Source: JAJXWB01 sp965246795 (GTDB lineage: Bacteria > Pseudomonadota > Alphaproteobacteria > Rhizobiales > Beijerinckiaceae). Taken from it: a stretch of DNA of 64,000 nucleotides. The notes below the pieces were generated by a model, which searched no databases, had not been told where the DNA came from, and saw only the letters and a list, made by a program, of their open reading frames with translations. The stretch lies in NCBI GenBank assembly GCA_965246795.1, contig CBDFFN010000007.1, forward strand, positions 372,001 through 436,000. The letters are read 5' to 3'. This document shows positions 49,974 through 58,555 of the stretch, in pieces (within the stretch, counting starts at the first letter, position 1; each line of letters starts with the position of its first letter). The translations under genes were made by a program, and so were the position numbers.

Positions 49974-50825
49974 TCAGCCGAACTGGTGGCCCGAGACCCG
50001 CACGTCGAGGAGCGAATCGGAGAAGGTGTTGCGACCTCGATCGGAACCAGCGGCTCCGGCGACGACCATGAACGGTAGGAGGTGCTCTTCACGCGGATGG
50101 CAAAGCCGGGCAGCGGGGGCCTCGCTCCACTTCACGAGCGCGGCATCGCGTTCTTCGGCGGGGAGCGCGGCGATCTGGTTGAGCCAATCGTCGAATGCCT
50201 TCGACGAGGCGAGCGACGTCGCGCCGCCATTGAACCCGCGCATGTTGTGGTAGCTCATGCCGCTTCCCACGATGAAGACGCCTTCGTCTCGGAGTGGGGC
50301 CAGCGCCCGACCCATCGCGAGGTGCTCCTTCGGATCGAGCCCCTTCTTGAGCGAGAGCTGCACGGTGGGCATGTCGGCCTCTGGATAGGTGAGCTTGAGC
50401 GGCACGAACGCGCCGTGATCGAATCCGCGCTCCGCGTCGGCGCCAGTCTCGAAGCCGGCTGCTCCGAGGAGCGCGCGAACGCGATCAGCGAGGGCAGGCT
50501 CACCCGGCGCCGGCCAAGTGAGCTCGTAGGCCGCCTGCGGAAAACCGAAGTAGTCGAAGAGGAGCGGAGGATGCGCCGAGGTCATCACCGTAGGCACCGC
50601 CTCTTCCCAGTGTGCCGAGACCACCAGCACGGCCTTCGGTGGAACGGGCGGCACCTCGTGCAGCGCGCGGATGTAGCTTTTGAGACGACCGAGCGCCAAC
50701 GCATCCCCGAAGCCGGTCTCGACGAAGGGCCACGGCCCACCGCCGTGAGGCACCGACACGACGGGCATGCGCGGGGCCTTGATCAGGCTCGAAGGGCGTT
50801 CGCCGATAGGGGTGCTGTCGCTCAT
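49974..50825 (-). CDS. DODA-type class III extradiol ring-cleavage dioxygenase
   Basis: A 283-residue LigB-superfamily protein. SVPHGGGPWPFVE has the first metal His; VLVVSAHWEEAVPTV the second; RGFDHGAFVPLKLTYPEADMPTVQLS and GSGMSYHNMRGF further conserved sites. It matches the 4,5-DOPA dioxygenase family, which opens catechol rings with Fe(II) or Zn(II). The start at 50825 gives MSDSTPIGE. It is the first gene of a DODA-oxyR unit and probably acts on small aromatics. Confidence 0.88.
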   Translation of the reverse strand: MSDSTPIGERPSSLIKAPRMPVVSVPHGGGPWPFVETGFGDALALGRLKSYIRALHEVPPVPPKAVLVVSAHWEEAVPTVMTSAHPPLLFDYFGFPQAAYELTWPAPGEPALADRVRALLGAAGFETGADAERGFDHGAFVPLKLTYPEADMPTVQLSLKKGLDPKEHLAMGRALAPLRDEGVFIVGSGMSYHNMRGFNGGATSLASSKAFDDWLNQIAALPAEERDAALVKWSEAPAARLCHPREEHLLPFMVVAGAAGSDRGRNTFSDSLLDVRVSGHQFG

Positions 50826-50904
50826 GGACGGCAAGGTAACCGTGCGGTGAGCCGATGGCGATGTCGCTGCGCGCAACCTCGTGTTGCAAGCGCGACAACG
50901 GCGC

Positions 50905-52122
50905 TCAAGGAACGGTCGTCTGACACCCCAGCTGGATGTCGAGCTCGGCGGTCAGGTCTTTCTTCAGCTTGTCGCAGCTGCCCGGGCACAAGAGGATATG
51001 CGTCGGGTTCGCGTCGTCGTCGTAGTACCAGCCGTCGCCACTGGCAGGGCAAGCAGCGAGGTCTGCCACCTTCGGGAAAAACTGAGGCGCACTCATGTCG
51101 CCAGGTTTGTACTCCACGTTGACCAGGCCGAAGTCTTCCTGCATGTCGGGTGGCGGCTCGGGGATCTCGTAGGTGCAAGGCAGCGCCGCGCCGCGAATGG
51201 TGTTCATCGCCTCGAGAAAGCTATCGGTTGCATCGGCATCGAGATCGACGTGGAACGCCGACGTGGTGCCGCCCGCCTCGGCGATTCCGTCGAGGATCGT
51301 GAGGGCGGGCCCCACTCCGATCACGAACGTCTTGATGCTCGGCGTGCCGGCGAAAGCCGTCGCAGCGACTGCATCGATATGATCCTGATCGATGTCGCAC
51401 TCGGCCGGCTCACCATCGGTAGCAAAAGCAACGACGGTCACGTGCGTCGGGTTGTCGGTCTCCCACTTCTTCGCGTAATCGACCGCGCCCTGCAATGCTG
51501 GATGAGTGGGCGTGTTGGTTCCGGGGGAATGGGCGGACATCGAGCCGACCACCGCATTGGCATTGCCGGGGAGCGGCGCAATGGCGACGTCTGCCCAGGC
51601 GTAGTCCGAGGCGTCGCACGAATCGATATCGGGGTTGAACGTGGTCCCGCAGACGCCCTGCGGAAGACACATCGTGCACCCGTCCATGCAATCGCCGTCG
51701 ACCCCGCACGCCTGTTGCGGGCAGCCGTGCACCGACGGATCGGGCAACCCGAAGAACTGCATGCCCACGCCGATGCCCTCGGAGGTGGGTTGATTCACGA
51801 ACGCGGCCAGCGCCGTCTTCACCGTATTCCAGCGCGACATCGTGTTTCCCGCGTCGAGGTTCATCGAGCCCGACTGATCGAGCATGACGAAGATGTCGAG
51901 CGGGATGGGCTCGGCCTTGAAAAGCTTACCCGCGCACGCGCCACCGATGCCCGATGCGTTGCTGCTCGCGTCATCGGACGACGTGGCGAATCCATCACCC
52001 GTCGTGCTCGTGGCCGGTGCAGCGCCGCCGTCGTTCGACGTCTCCTTGCCCGCGGCACACCCACCCGCGATCGCGAAACCCACACCGGCGAACGCACCGA
52101 GAAAGAGAAGAGACCGAGCCAT
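50905..52122 (-). CDS. Von Willebrand factor A-domain lipoprotein
   Basis: A 405-residue lipoprotein (lipobox IAGGC at about 22). After a Gly/Thr/Ser-rich linker a VWA domain begins with IFVMLDQSGSMN (MIDAS DxSxS) and continues with VVAFATDGEPAEC (MIDAS Asp). The central Cys-rich insert (GCPQQACGVDGDCMDGCTMC; four-disulfide potential) interrupts the domain, and the C-terminus has a further Cys cluster. Myxobacteria have many such surface VWA proteins, probably adhesins. Start at 52122. Confidence 0.85.
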   Translation of the reverse strand: MARSLLFLGAFAGVGFAIAGGCAAGKETSNDGGAAPATSTTGDGFATSSDDASSNASGIGGACAGKLFKAEPIPLDIFVMLDQSGSMNLDAGNTMSRWNTVKTALAAFVNQPTSEGIGVGMQFFGLPDPSVHGCPQQACGVDGDCMDGCTMCLPQGVCGTTFNPDIDSCDASDYAWADVAIAPLPGNANAVVGSMSAHSPGTNTPTHPALQGAVDYAKKWETDNPTHVTVVAFATDGEPAECDIDQDHIDAVAATAFAGTPSIKTFVIGVGPALTILDGIAEAGGTTSAFHVDLDADATDSFLEAMNTIRGAALPCTYEIPEPPPDMQEDFGLVNVEYKPGDMSAPQFFPKVADLAACPASGDGWYYDDDANPTHILLCPGSCDKLKKDLTAELDIQLGCQTTVP

Positions 52123-52185
52123 GAAGCCTCCTGCTGATCACTTCCCATTATGCTCCAGAACCCCGCCGACGAGGTACCGATGCCT

Positions 52186-52221
52186 GGACGCGGCTCGGTC
52201 CACGGACGCGGCTCGGTTCAT
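52186..52221. repeat. Two-copy 18-bp tandem repeat
   Basis: GGACGCGGCTCGGTCCAC (52186-52203) is followed at once by GGACGCGGCTCGGTTCAT (52204-52221), differing at two positions. It lies in the 247-base spacer between the VWA gene and the small gene at 52370. No role is evident; it may be replication slippage. Confidence 0.6.
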
Positions 52222-52369
52222 GGCCGCATCGGTGTCCTCGTCCGAACGTCCGGCGGCACGAGCCCGTTCGCGTCGAATGGTCGAGAACGCGGTCGCGCGG
52301 TGGCGCTCGGTGGCGGAGTCTGCCTGGCACGCAGGTTGAATCACAGCGGCCGCAAGGAACTTGGAGCTC

Positions 52370-52537
52370 ATGATTCTTCCCCGCGAGACGACTTCCGCCC
52401 GGCGCATCGAGAGCCTCATCGAAGAGGTCCTCCGCGAGGAACAAGACCGGCTCCCCATCGCCCAAGCCCGCTGGCAGCATCTCTTCGACGAGGAGCGCGA
52501 CACCATCGTCGACGTCCCCTCGTTCAAGGCCGGCTGA
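52370..52537 (+). CDS. Small acidic helical protein (55 residues)
   Basis: ATG 52370 with TTGGAG five bases upstream encodes 55 residues: MILPRETTSARRIESLIEEV and so on, an amphipathic helix rich in Arg/Glu (RRIESLIEEVLREEQDRL, QARWQHLFDEERDTIV) with a KAG end. No family was recognised. The helical period and ribosome site favour a real gene, but it is short. It lies alone between the VWA lipoprotein and the following hypothetical gene. Confidence 0.5.
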   Translation: MILPRETTSARRIESLIEEVLREEQDRLPIAQARWQHLFDEERDTIVDVPSFKAG

Positions 52538-52598
52538 GCCACGGCTCGAACGGCGCCTCGCTGCGTTGGCTGTCCTCGGCGGTGTGTCACACTTCGTG

Positions 52599-53045
52599 AT
52601 GGCTGCTGCGATCGTCGACACCCTCGCGCAAACCCTCGTCTTGCAATCGCTGCTCGACGAGCTACGTCGGAGCTTCGGCGGCTTCGACATCCTGGACCAC
52701 TGGCAGCAAGGTGAGTTCCATCACGACGTGATCTTGCGCGTCGACCCGAGGGACGCGCTGCCTGGCGCATTCCTGGTGGTGGCCACCAATTGCAACGGCG
52801 GCGTGAAAGAGGTGCTCTGCTTCGAGGAGCGACCGTCTCGAGGCGCGCTCTGGAAGCATCGGTGCCCCGACAACGCCGAGTTCTCCGGCTCGCTGCCGAC
52901 CATTCTCGCGCGCGCCCACACGGTGCATTGGTTCGACCCCTGCGAGCTGCTCTTGCCCGATGCGAGAAGCGAGCTGCGCGAGGAGTTCCGCGAACGTCAG
53001 CCCGGAGGTGGATGGGTCGCGAGGTCGTGTAACATGGGCAGGTGA
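52599..53045 (+). CDS. Hypothetical protein upstream of the propeller lipoprotein
   Basis: A 148-residue soluble protein: VDTLAQTLVLQSLLDELRRSF then GEFHHDVILRVDPRDALPGAFLVVATNCNGGVKEVLCF, a beta-rich middle and DPCELLLPDARSELREEF. Not assigned to a family. The ATG at 52599 was preferred over an upstream start at 52566. Its stop overlaps the GTG start of the next gene, so they are coupled. Confidence 0.6.
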   Translation: MAAAIVDTLAQTLVLQSLLDELRRSFGGFDILDHWQQGEFHHDVILRVDPRDALPGAFLVVATNCNGGVKEVLCFEERPSRGALWKHRCPDNAEFSGSLPTILARAHTVHWFDPCELLLPDARSELREEFRERQPGGGWVARSCNMGR

Positions 53046-54121
53046 GAACCTCCTTCGCGTCGCCCACGTTCGTCGGCTGGGCCGGCATCGCCTTCGTGTT
53101 CTCTGCAGCCTGTGGCGACGACACTGCCGGCTCCGGAGGTGCGAGCTCGGCCAGCACCACCATTGCGACGGGCGCTGCGCAGAGTGCAGCTACCGGCGCC
53201 ACGAATGCGTCTTCCTCGAGTGGCGCATCCGAGGGGGGCGGTGGAAGCGCACCCGTGGGCGACCCGCTCTTCGTCGCCGTGGGCTATGGGGGCCGGCGGA
53301 TGTCGTCGCCCGACGGCGTCACCTGGTCGAACGACGTGATCGTCGACGTGAACGGTGGCGACGACGACAACCTCTTCCGCGGCGTCGGCTTCGTCGGAGG
53401 CAAATTCGTCGCCGTGGGCGGCTCCAGCGCCGGCCAGATCGCCCTCAGCGCCGACGGCGCCACCTGGGAATTCCAGACGCCCGGCACCAGCTGGCTCGCC
53501 GACGTGGTCGAGCTGGGAGGCACCCTGGTCACCGCCGGTGGCAATGGCCTCAAGCAGCGCTCGACCGACGGAGGCGTTGTCTGGACCGACCAGGCACCTT
53601 ACCTCGCGGGCCATTACCGCGGCATCGCTGCCGGCAATGGCGTGGCCGTCGCGGCCGGTCACACCTACGACACCGATCCCCCGCAGGGCCTGAGCTCGAC
53701 GACCACAGATGGCATCACCTGGACCGCGGAGGAGAAGGGCGGCGCGGCGTTCGGATCGATCGCATTCGGCGCGGGTCGGTTCGTCGCGGCGGGCGACAAT
53801 CGTTGCGCCGTTTCAGCCAATGGCCAGGGGTGGTCCGATTGCAATGGCGTGAGCGGTGGCGGCCTCGATCACGTCGTCTTCGTCAATGGCCAGTTCGTCA
53901 TCGGTAACGCCAGCGGTTACTTCGAATCGAGCGATGGACTTGCCTGGCAACACGTCGACGGTGACCACCGATCGGTGAGCGCTCATGGCAATGGCCTCTA
54001 TGTGGCGCTGGGCTGGCCCGACCATATTTACACCTCCCCCGACCTCGTCACCTGGACGGAGCAGACCCACGAGCCGGGGCCCGCGTTCGTCGAGGTTGCC
54101 TTCGGACACGTCGTTCACTGA
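53042..54121 (+). CDS. Secreted beta-propeller (Asp-box/sialidase-like) lipoprotein
   Basis: A 359-residue lipoprotein: N-terminal hydrophobic segment with AAC lipobox (FVFSAAC), a Thr/Ser/Ala/Gly linker, and from about residue 75 at least six repeats of the Asp-box type such as SSPDGVTWSND, LSADGATWEFQ, STDGGVVWTD, TTTDGITWTAEE and ESSDGLAWQHV. These give a propeller fold. Enzyme residues for sialidase are not evident, so it is probably a binding or adhesion protein. It begins with GTG overlapping the upstream stop. Confidence 0.8.
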   Translation: MRTSFASPTFVGWAGIAFVFSAACGDDTAGSGGASSASTTIATGAAQSAATGATNASSSSGASEGGGGSAPVGDPLFVAVGYGGRRMSSPDGVTWSNDVIVDVNGGDDDNLFRGVGFVGGKFVAVGGSSAGQIALSADGATWEFQTPGTSWLADVVELGGTLVTAGGNGLKQRSTDGGVVWTDQAPYLAGHYRGIAAGNGVAVAAGHTYDTDPPQGLSSTTTDGITWTAEEKGGAAFGSIAFGAGRFVAAGDNRCAVSANGQGWSDCNGVSGGGLDHVVFVNGQFVIGNASGYFESSDGLAWQHVDGDHRSVSAHGNGLYVALGWPDHIYTSPDLVTWTEQTHEPGPAFVEVAFGHVVH

Positions 54122-54250
54122 AGCTCGGCGGGCGCTCGCTCGGGCGCCAGCGAACCGAGGTGCGTCTCGGGATCGAGGAACCACCCGAGGGCCAGATGAG
54201 GATCCGTCGGAACGACGAGAGGGTTGTCTTTGCGTCCAAGACGGAGGTTC
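54116..54250 (-). pseudogene. Possible C-terminal gene fragment
   Basis: In the 153-base space between two convergent genes, the minus strand reads PNLRLGRKDNPLVVPTDPHL ... GWFLDPETHLGSLAPERAP and ends at a stop near 54116. No start codon in frame and no ribosome site. Its Pro/Asp-containing content looks coding, so it could be the tail of a lost gene. Low certainty. Confidence 0.25.
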
Positions 54251-54274
54251 GGACCCTCTCTATGTTTTCTCCTG

Positions 54275-54751
54275 CTAGGCGCGTGGGTCCAGTGTCGCCG
54301 TAGCGTCTTTCGCGCTCACGATGCGTGCGAGCGCCCGACGCATCGTCTCTGGAATGGGCACCGGCCGGCGCGTCTCACGGCCGACGAAGACGTGGACGAA
54401 CGACCCATGCGCCGCGGCGTCGTCGCCCGTCTCTCGAAACACGGCAACGCCGTAGGTCACCGAGCTCGTGCCCAACCTGTCGACACGCACTCCGACTCGA
54501 ACGCGCTCGGGATAGGAGATGGGCGCGCGATAGGTGCAGCGCGACTCCACCACCAGGCCGATGACCGGGCTCTCTCGCACTTCGAGCCCGCCTTCGCCGA
54601 TGAGGTACAGGTTCACCGCGGTGTCGAAGTAGCTGTAGTAGGCAACGTTGTTGACGTGCCCGTAGACGTCGTTGTCCATCCAGCGCGTCTCGAGGGAAGC
54701 GAACCAGGAATAGCGATCGACGGTCTCTTCTGGAGGCGTTTGCGATTTCAT
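54275..54751 (-). CDS. Acyl-CoA thioesterase (hotdog, YbgC/FcbC-like)
   Basis: A 158-residue hotdog enzyme. LETRWMDNDVYGHVNNVAYYSYFDTAVNLYL contains the catalytic Asp in DNDVYGHVNN, the classic 4HBT motif; RCTYRAPISYPERVRVGVRVDRLGTSSVTYG gives the beta sheet. It hydrolyses acyl or hydroxybenzoyl CoA. Start ATG 54751 is 29 bases after the iron alcohol dehydrogenase stop on the same strand; both could process CoA-linked acids. Confidence 0.9.
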   Translation of the reverse strand: MKSQTPPEETVDRYSWFASLETRWMDNDVYGHVNNVAYYSYFDTAVNLYLIGEGGLEVRESPVIGLVVESRCTYRAPISYPERVRVGVRVDRLGTSSVTYGVAVFRETGDDAAAHGSFVHVFVGRETRRPVPIPETMRRALARIVSAKDATATLDPRA

Positions 54752-54780
54752 CGAGGCAAGGCTCGTTCTCGGATGGCTCT

Positions 54781-56088
54781 TCACCAGTAGTACAGGGCGC
54801 CGCGGAAGAGGGCGGACACCTCTTCTCTTCCCGTCTCGCACGGGGCGTTGTCGAGCAATCTTTTCTGCGGCAGTGTGCCGGCGACCAGCGCATCGATGTC
54901 GCTCTCGGCGAAGCCCACGCCCCCCACGCCGTTGGGCATTCCAAGCTCCCTCATTCGATCGATCAGCGTGCGCGAGAGAATCTCTCCGGCGTCGCTCGGC
55001 GTGGCGCCGCGCACGTCGGCCCCCAGCCAGCTGGCGGCTTCGAGATGGCGTTCTGGGCTGCGAGGCGCGGTGTATCGAAATACCGCAGGTGCATTGACCA
55101 CCACCGACATCCCGTGCGGCACCATTGCGCCGCTCTTCGGATAACCCATGGGCGAGAAATCGCGCACGAGGCCGGCCACTGCATAGCTCATCGCGTGCGG
55201 AACGTGGACACCGGCATTGCCGAAAGCGATTCCCGCGAGCGTGGCGGCCCACATCACCGCTTCTCGCGCCTCGCGATCGCCCATGTCGGAGACCGCCCTC
55301 GTGAAATAGGTGCCGAGGAGCTCGAGCGCCTCCTTGCATCCCAAGTCGCTCCATCGATTCGCGCCCTGGCTCATGGGCCGAAGCGAAGGTCGCTCGGGTG
55401 ACGTTCTCCGCGTGAATGGCCGCGCCGTATACGATTCGAGCGCGTGGCAGAGCACGTCGAAGCCGCTCGCAGCCACGACCTCGAGCGGCAGCGTGTCGGT
55501 GCATGCCGGGTCGACGAGGGCTTCCGTGGGCCTCAGATGGGGCGATGCAATAGCAGTCTTTGCGCCAAGGCTCTCGAGATCGAAGACGGCGATGCCGGTG
55601 ACCTCGCTGCCGGTGCCGGAGGTGGTCGGGCAGGCGATGTGCGGAGGGAGCGGGCCTGGAACCGGGCGCGCGCCACCCACCGGTGCATTGACGTGATCGA
55701 GCAGCTCTCCCGGAAAGCGCGCGTAGAGGCTGGCCGTCTTGCAGGTGTCGATGACCGAGCCACCTCCGAGCGAGACGTAACCGTCGACCTTGGCGCGCTG
55801 GGCAAAGCGAATGGCCTCGCGCATCGAGCCGTCGGTGGGCTCGACACGCACATCGGAAAACACCACCACGTCGACACCGGCGCGCCGCAGCGATGCGCGC
55901 GCCGCGTCGCAGTGCTCGAGCACCTCGATCCTCGGGTCGGTGAAGAGCGCCACGGTCGACAGACTCAGGGCTTTGGCGCGTTCACCGAGCTCGACCAGAC
56001 AGCCGCGCCCGAAGGTGATCCGCGATGCGTCTACGGTGAACGCTCCCTCGAAGCCCGGCTCGGCGACATAGGCGTGGTGGCAGCTCAC
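54781..56088 (-). CDS. Iron-containing alcohol dehydrogenase, hydroxyacid-oxoacid transhydrogenase-like
   Basis: A 435-residue group III dehydrogenase. DGYVSLGGGSVIDTCK is the NAD-binding GGGS motif; CPTTSGTGSEVTGIAVF is the ADHFE-type motif; metal ligands are expected in DVLCHALESY (His) and HVPHAMSYAV (His), then GMVPHGMSVVV. Sequence features such as CPTTSGTGSEVT with SYAVAGL fit the ADHFE1/HOT branch, which transfers hydride between 4-hydroxybutyrate and 2-oxoglutarate. The start MSCHHAYVAEPGFEG is at 56088. Confidence 0.87.
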   Translation of the reverse strand: MSCHHAYVAEPGFEGAFTVDASRITFGRGCLVELGERAKALSLSTVALFTDPRIEVLEHCDAARASLRRAGVDVVVFSDVRVEPTDGSMREAIRFAQRAKVDGYVSLGGGSVIDTCKTASLYARFPGELLDHVNAPVGGARPVPGPLPPHIACPTTSGTGSEVTGIAVFDLESLGAKTAIASPHLRPTEALVDPACTDTLPLEVVAASGFDVLCHALESYTARPFTRRTSPERPSLRPMSQGANRWSDLGCKEALELLGTYFTRAVSDMGDREAREAVMWAATLAGIAFGNAGVHVPHAMSYAVAGLVRDFSPMGYPKSGAMVPHGMSVVVNAPAVFRYTAPRSPERHLEAASWLGADVRGATPSDAGEILSRTLIDRMRELGMPNGVGGVGFAESDIDALVAGTLPQKRLLDNAPCETGREEVSALFRGALYYW

Positions 56089-56323
56089 CCGGCGAGGCTA
56101 TTCCCAAAGGAGCGAGGCTTCGAGCGTGTACGTTCTCGAATGGTGTTTCGCGCGGTGTAGGGCGCAGACCGCAGACTTTCTGCCGCCACTTGCGAAACAC
56201 GCGGACGTTTCCCCTCGACGGGCAAGGCAAGCAGCTCCGGATCAGCGGTGAGATCCAGTGGATTCAGGCAGAGGGCGGCCCCCGCGCATCTCCCTCCCTG
56301 CATCGAGTGAAGGCGCGCTGCCG

Positions 56324-56770
56324 CTAGAGAATCGTGAAACCGGTGCCGGTATCGCCGAGGAGCTCGGCCTTGGCCAGCGCCCGCAGCTTGGTGGCTCGTG
56401 CGCGGAAGGTGCGGCCGCGGCTCGCGTGCGTGCGCGCGCGGCCATCGGCCTGCGCAGCCTCACGGTCGGCGGCGCTCGCACGCGCGAAGAGGGACGATCC
56501 GTCGATCTCGGGAAAGAGCCGGGCGCGCTCGCGAAGGGTGGAGGCGAGCTGGCGCTGCTTCTTCGCCGTGATCTGCGCGCTTCGCGCCTGGGCCTCCTCC
56601 TGCACCGCGTCGGCGTCGGCATCGCGGGCCGCCTCGAGCAAGCTGTCGACCCGGTCGGGCTCGAAAGACGCGTCGCCATCTCCCGAGGTGGGGCACGCCG
56701 ACGCGACCGCCGACGGGACCATGAACGGAATCACCAGGGCAACCACACCGAATACGCGGGAAAAAATCAT
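56324..56770 (-). CDS. Secreted helical protein, unknown function
   Basis: A 148-residue exported protein: signal FGVVALVIPFMVPSAVASAC, then predicted long helices with Ala/Arg/Glu content (SLLEAARDADADAVQEEAQA; LREREARLFPE-like). Repeated ARxxA heptads suggest a coiled coil. No family was recognised. A Cys at the signal end (SAC) may make it a lipoprotein. The 235 bases to the next gene on the left hold nothing clear. Confidence 0.6.
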   Translation of the reverse strand: MIFSRVFGVVALVIPFMVPSAVASACPTSGDGDASFEPDRVDSLLEAARDADADAVQEEAQARSAQITAKKQRQLASTLRERARLFPEIDGSSLFARASAADREAAQADGRARTHASRGRTFRARATKLRALAKAELLGDTGTGFTIL

Positions 56771-57048
56771 GATTCGCCTCCTCGTCGGATCCACGTGCCC
56801 GGGTGTCGGCCGCCCGTGACCAAAAAACGCAGCTCGAGAGCTCGGCGGGTTTCCACAGCGGGATCGGCCAGGCGCCCGAAAGTGGCCTGTTGCCCCGGCG
56901 CGGGTAATTCCCTAGGCAATCGATGCGACCTTCTCATGCAACTTCGCCTCAGTCGCATCTCACAAGCAGATGATGCTTGCCACGAACTGGACCGGTCGGC
57001 AGAGTCACCGCCTGCCGAGCCTTCATCGGCAACGAGAAAGGGCCCTCC

Positions 57049-57432
57049 ATGAACACTTCGATCCGTCTTGGTCTCGTCCTCTGCGCCCTCGGCGTTTTCG
57101 CAGGGTGCACCACCGAGGAACCCACCGCAGATCGGGAGACCAGCTCGCCCGACGAGGAGGCGATGTCGGCTGGCCACGCTTGTCGCACGTTCGGCAATCC
57201 TCGGCTCACCAAGGGCTGCGATGCGGGTGAAACGTGCGTTCCCACCGCGTGCACGAACTCGATTCCTCCGAGCTGTATCGGCACCTGTGAAGCCGCACCC
57301 GAGGCCGACTCGAAGCGTTGCGACGTCACCGGCAGCCCGCCCGTCACCACCGGATGTGACGAGGATCAGGAATGCGCGGTCGAGGCCTGTACCAACTCGA
57401 TCCCTCCGCACTGCTTCGGCCACTGCGAATAG
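57049..57432 (+). CDS. Small Cys-rich lipoprotein with two tandem repeats
   Basis: A 127-residue lipoprotein (lipobox VFAGC). Two tandem units of ~45 residues share the pattern CR/RC...G...xGCDxxxxCxxxACTNSIPPxCxGxCE: first KGCDAGETCVPTACTNSIPP, then TGCDEDQECAVEACTNSIPP. Each has six Cys, likely three disulfides, like a small toxin or protease-inhibitor fold. The unit was not matched to a named family. The ATG at 57049 follows AGAAAGGG. The 277 bases upstream hold the probable promoter and no other gene. Confidence 0.8.
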   Translation: MNTSIRLGLVLCALGVFAGCTTEEPTADRETSSPDEEAMSAGHACRTFGNPRLTKGCDAGETCVPTACTNSIPPSCIGTCEAAPEADSKRCDVTGSPPVTTGCDEDQECAVEACTNSIPPHCFGHCE

Positions 57433-57451
57433 GCGGGCGCCCGGCCCAAGC

Positions 57452-58303
57452 TCAGGGCTTGGGCGAACGGCCGAAGTGGGCATCGAGCACCCGGAGCAGC
57501 TCCGAATGGAACTGGTTCGGGTGCTGGCGATGCATGAAATGCCCGCCTGGCATGCGCACCACCTCGTACGACGACGTGAAGCGCGAGGCTGCGCGGTCGA
57601 ACACGCTCGGTGAAATCACGTCGTCTTCCCCGGCGAACGAGACCGAGGGGACGGTGATGCGCTTCTTGTGCGCCGCCGGGAGCCAGGGACGCAGCGCGCG
57701 GTAGTAGCCGAGCGCGGCCTCGAGCGAGCCGGGCTCGGCGAAGGCCTTCTTCACGGCGTCGGTCTCGCCCGGGGGCACCTTCCACCCAGGCGACCAACGT
57801 TGCACGAGGTCGTCGATCTGGGCGAAGTCGTTCTCGCGCACCCTCGCCGCCGCGCCGCTCCTTCTCAGACTGAAGAAATGGCGCAGTGCCCAGACGATTC
57901 GAGGCGTCGGGACCACGCCTGCAGGATGGGGGATCGACGTGGTGATCAAGAGCTCGATCTTCTCGGGGGCGAGGGCTGCCGCTGCATAGGCGGCGCTTGC
58001 GCCCCAGTCGTGGCCGACCACGACCGCCTTCGATTCACCGAGCGCCTCGATGAGAGCGAGCACGTCTCGCCCGAGCGTCTCGGCGCCGAAGTCTTCGGTC
58101 TTGGGGATCTCGGTCGGTGCATATCCGCGCGTGAACGGCGACACCGCGCGATAGCCCGCTCGCGCAAGCTGCGGGCGCGCGAGATCCCACGAGTGAGCCG
58201 TGTCGGGGAAGCCGTGCACGAGGAGAACGAGTGGCCCTTCTCCCTCTTCGAAGTAGGCGAAGCGAAGCCCGTTGGCGTCGACGAAGCGGTGGGCCGTGTC
58301 CAT
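57452..58303 (-). CDS. Alpha/beta hydrolase, epoxide hydrolase-like
   Basis: A 283-residue hydrolase. LVLLVHGFPDTAHSWDLARP gives the HGxP oxyanion motif of epoxide hydrolases and haloalkane dehalogenases; the nucleophile elbow is VVVGHDWGASAAYA (Asp nucleophile, GHDWG). The charge-relay His is in MPGGHFMHRQHP near the C-terminus. A Tyr pair in the cap cannot be verified by eye. A likely substrate is an epoxide or organohalide. Start at 58303. Confidence 0.9.
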   Translation of the reverse strand: MDTAHRFVDANGLRFAYFEEGEGPLVLLVHGFPDTAHSWDLARPQLARAGYRAVSPFTRGYAPTEIPKTEDFGAETLGRDVLALIEALGESKAVVVGHDWGASAAYAAAALAPEKIELLITTSIPHPAGVVPTPRIVWALRHFFSLRRSGAAARVRENDFAQIDDLVQRWSPGWKVPPGETDAVKKAFAEPGSLEAALGYYRALRPWLPAAHKKRITVPSVSFAGEDDVISPSVFDRAASRFTSSYEVVRMPGGHFMHRQHPNQFHSELLRVLDAHFGRSPKP

Positions 58304-58312
58304 CGCTCCCGC

Positions 58313-58459
58313 CTAGCATGGTTGACGGCGCGCGAGACCGATGCCCGCGTGCGCGCTTCCGAACGACACGCCGAGGGCGGCCCATTCGAGGCCGAGGTCG
58401 AGGAGCGCGTCGGTGAGCGAAACCTTGGAAGCGCTGGCGTCGTGCTGATCGGTGTTCAT
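58313..58459 (-). CDS. Small hypothetical protein (48 residues)
   Basis: ATG 58459 to TAG 58313 encodes MNTDQHDASASKVSLTDALL followed by LDLGLEWAALGVSFG and a basic end (GLARRQPC). A weak AAGAAG lies upstream. It could be a small soluble helical protein; no family recognised. It is on the same strand as, and ten bases upstream of, the epoxide-hydrolase-like gene, so it could be a leader gene. Modest confidence because of the size. Confidence 0.4.
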   Translation of the reverse strand: MNTDQHDASASKVSLTDALLDLGLEWAALGVSFGSAHAGIGLARRQPC

Positions 58460-58555
58460 GGTGAACTTCTTGGGTAGTGGGGATGCATTCGTGGATGGAG
58501 CTCCGCCGCTCGCTCGATGTGTCGAGCGACGGACATGGTCGAGGTCGTGTCGAGA

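Noticed and set aside
52138..52371. A 77-codon minus-strand frame containing the 18-bp tandem repeat
   Set aside because: Arg/Ala/Ser-rich with no family sense and no ribosome site; it overlaps the start of the better-supported small plus-strand gene.
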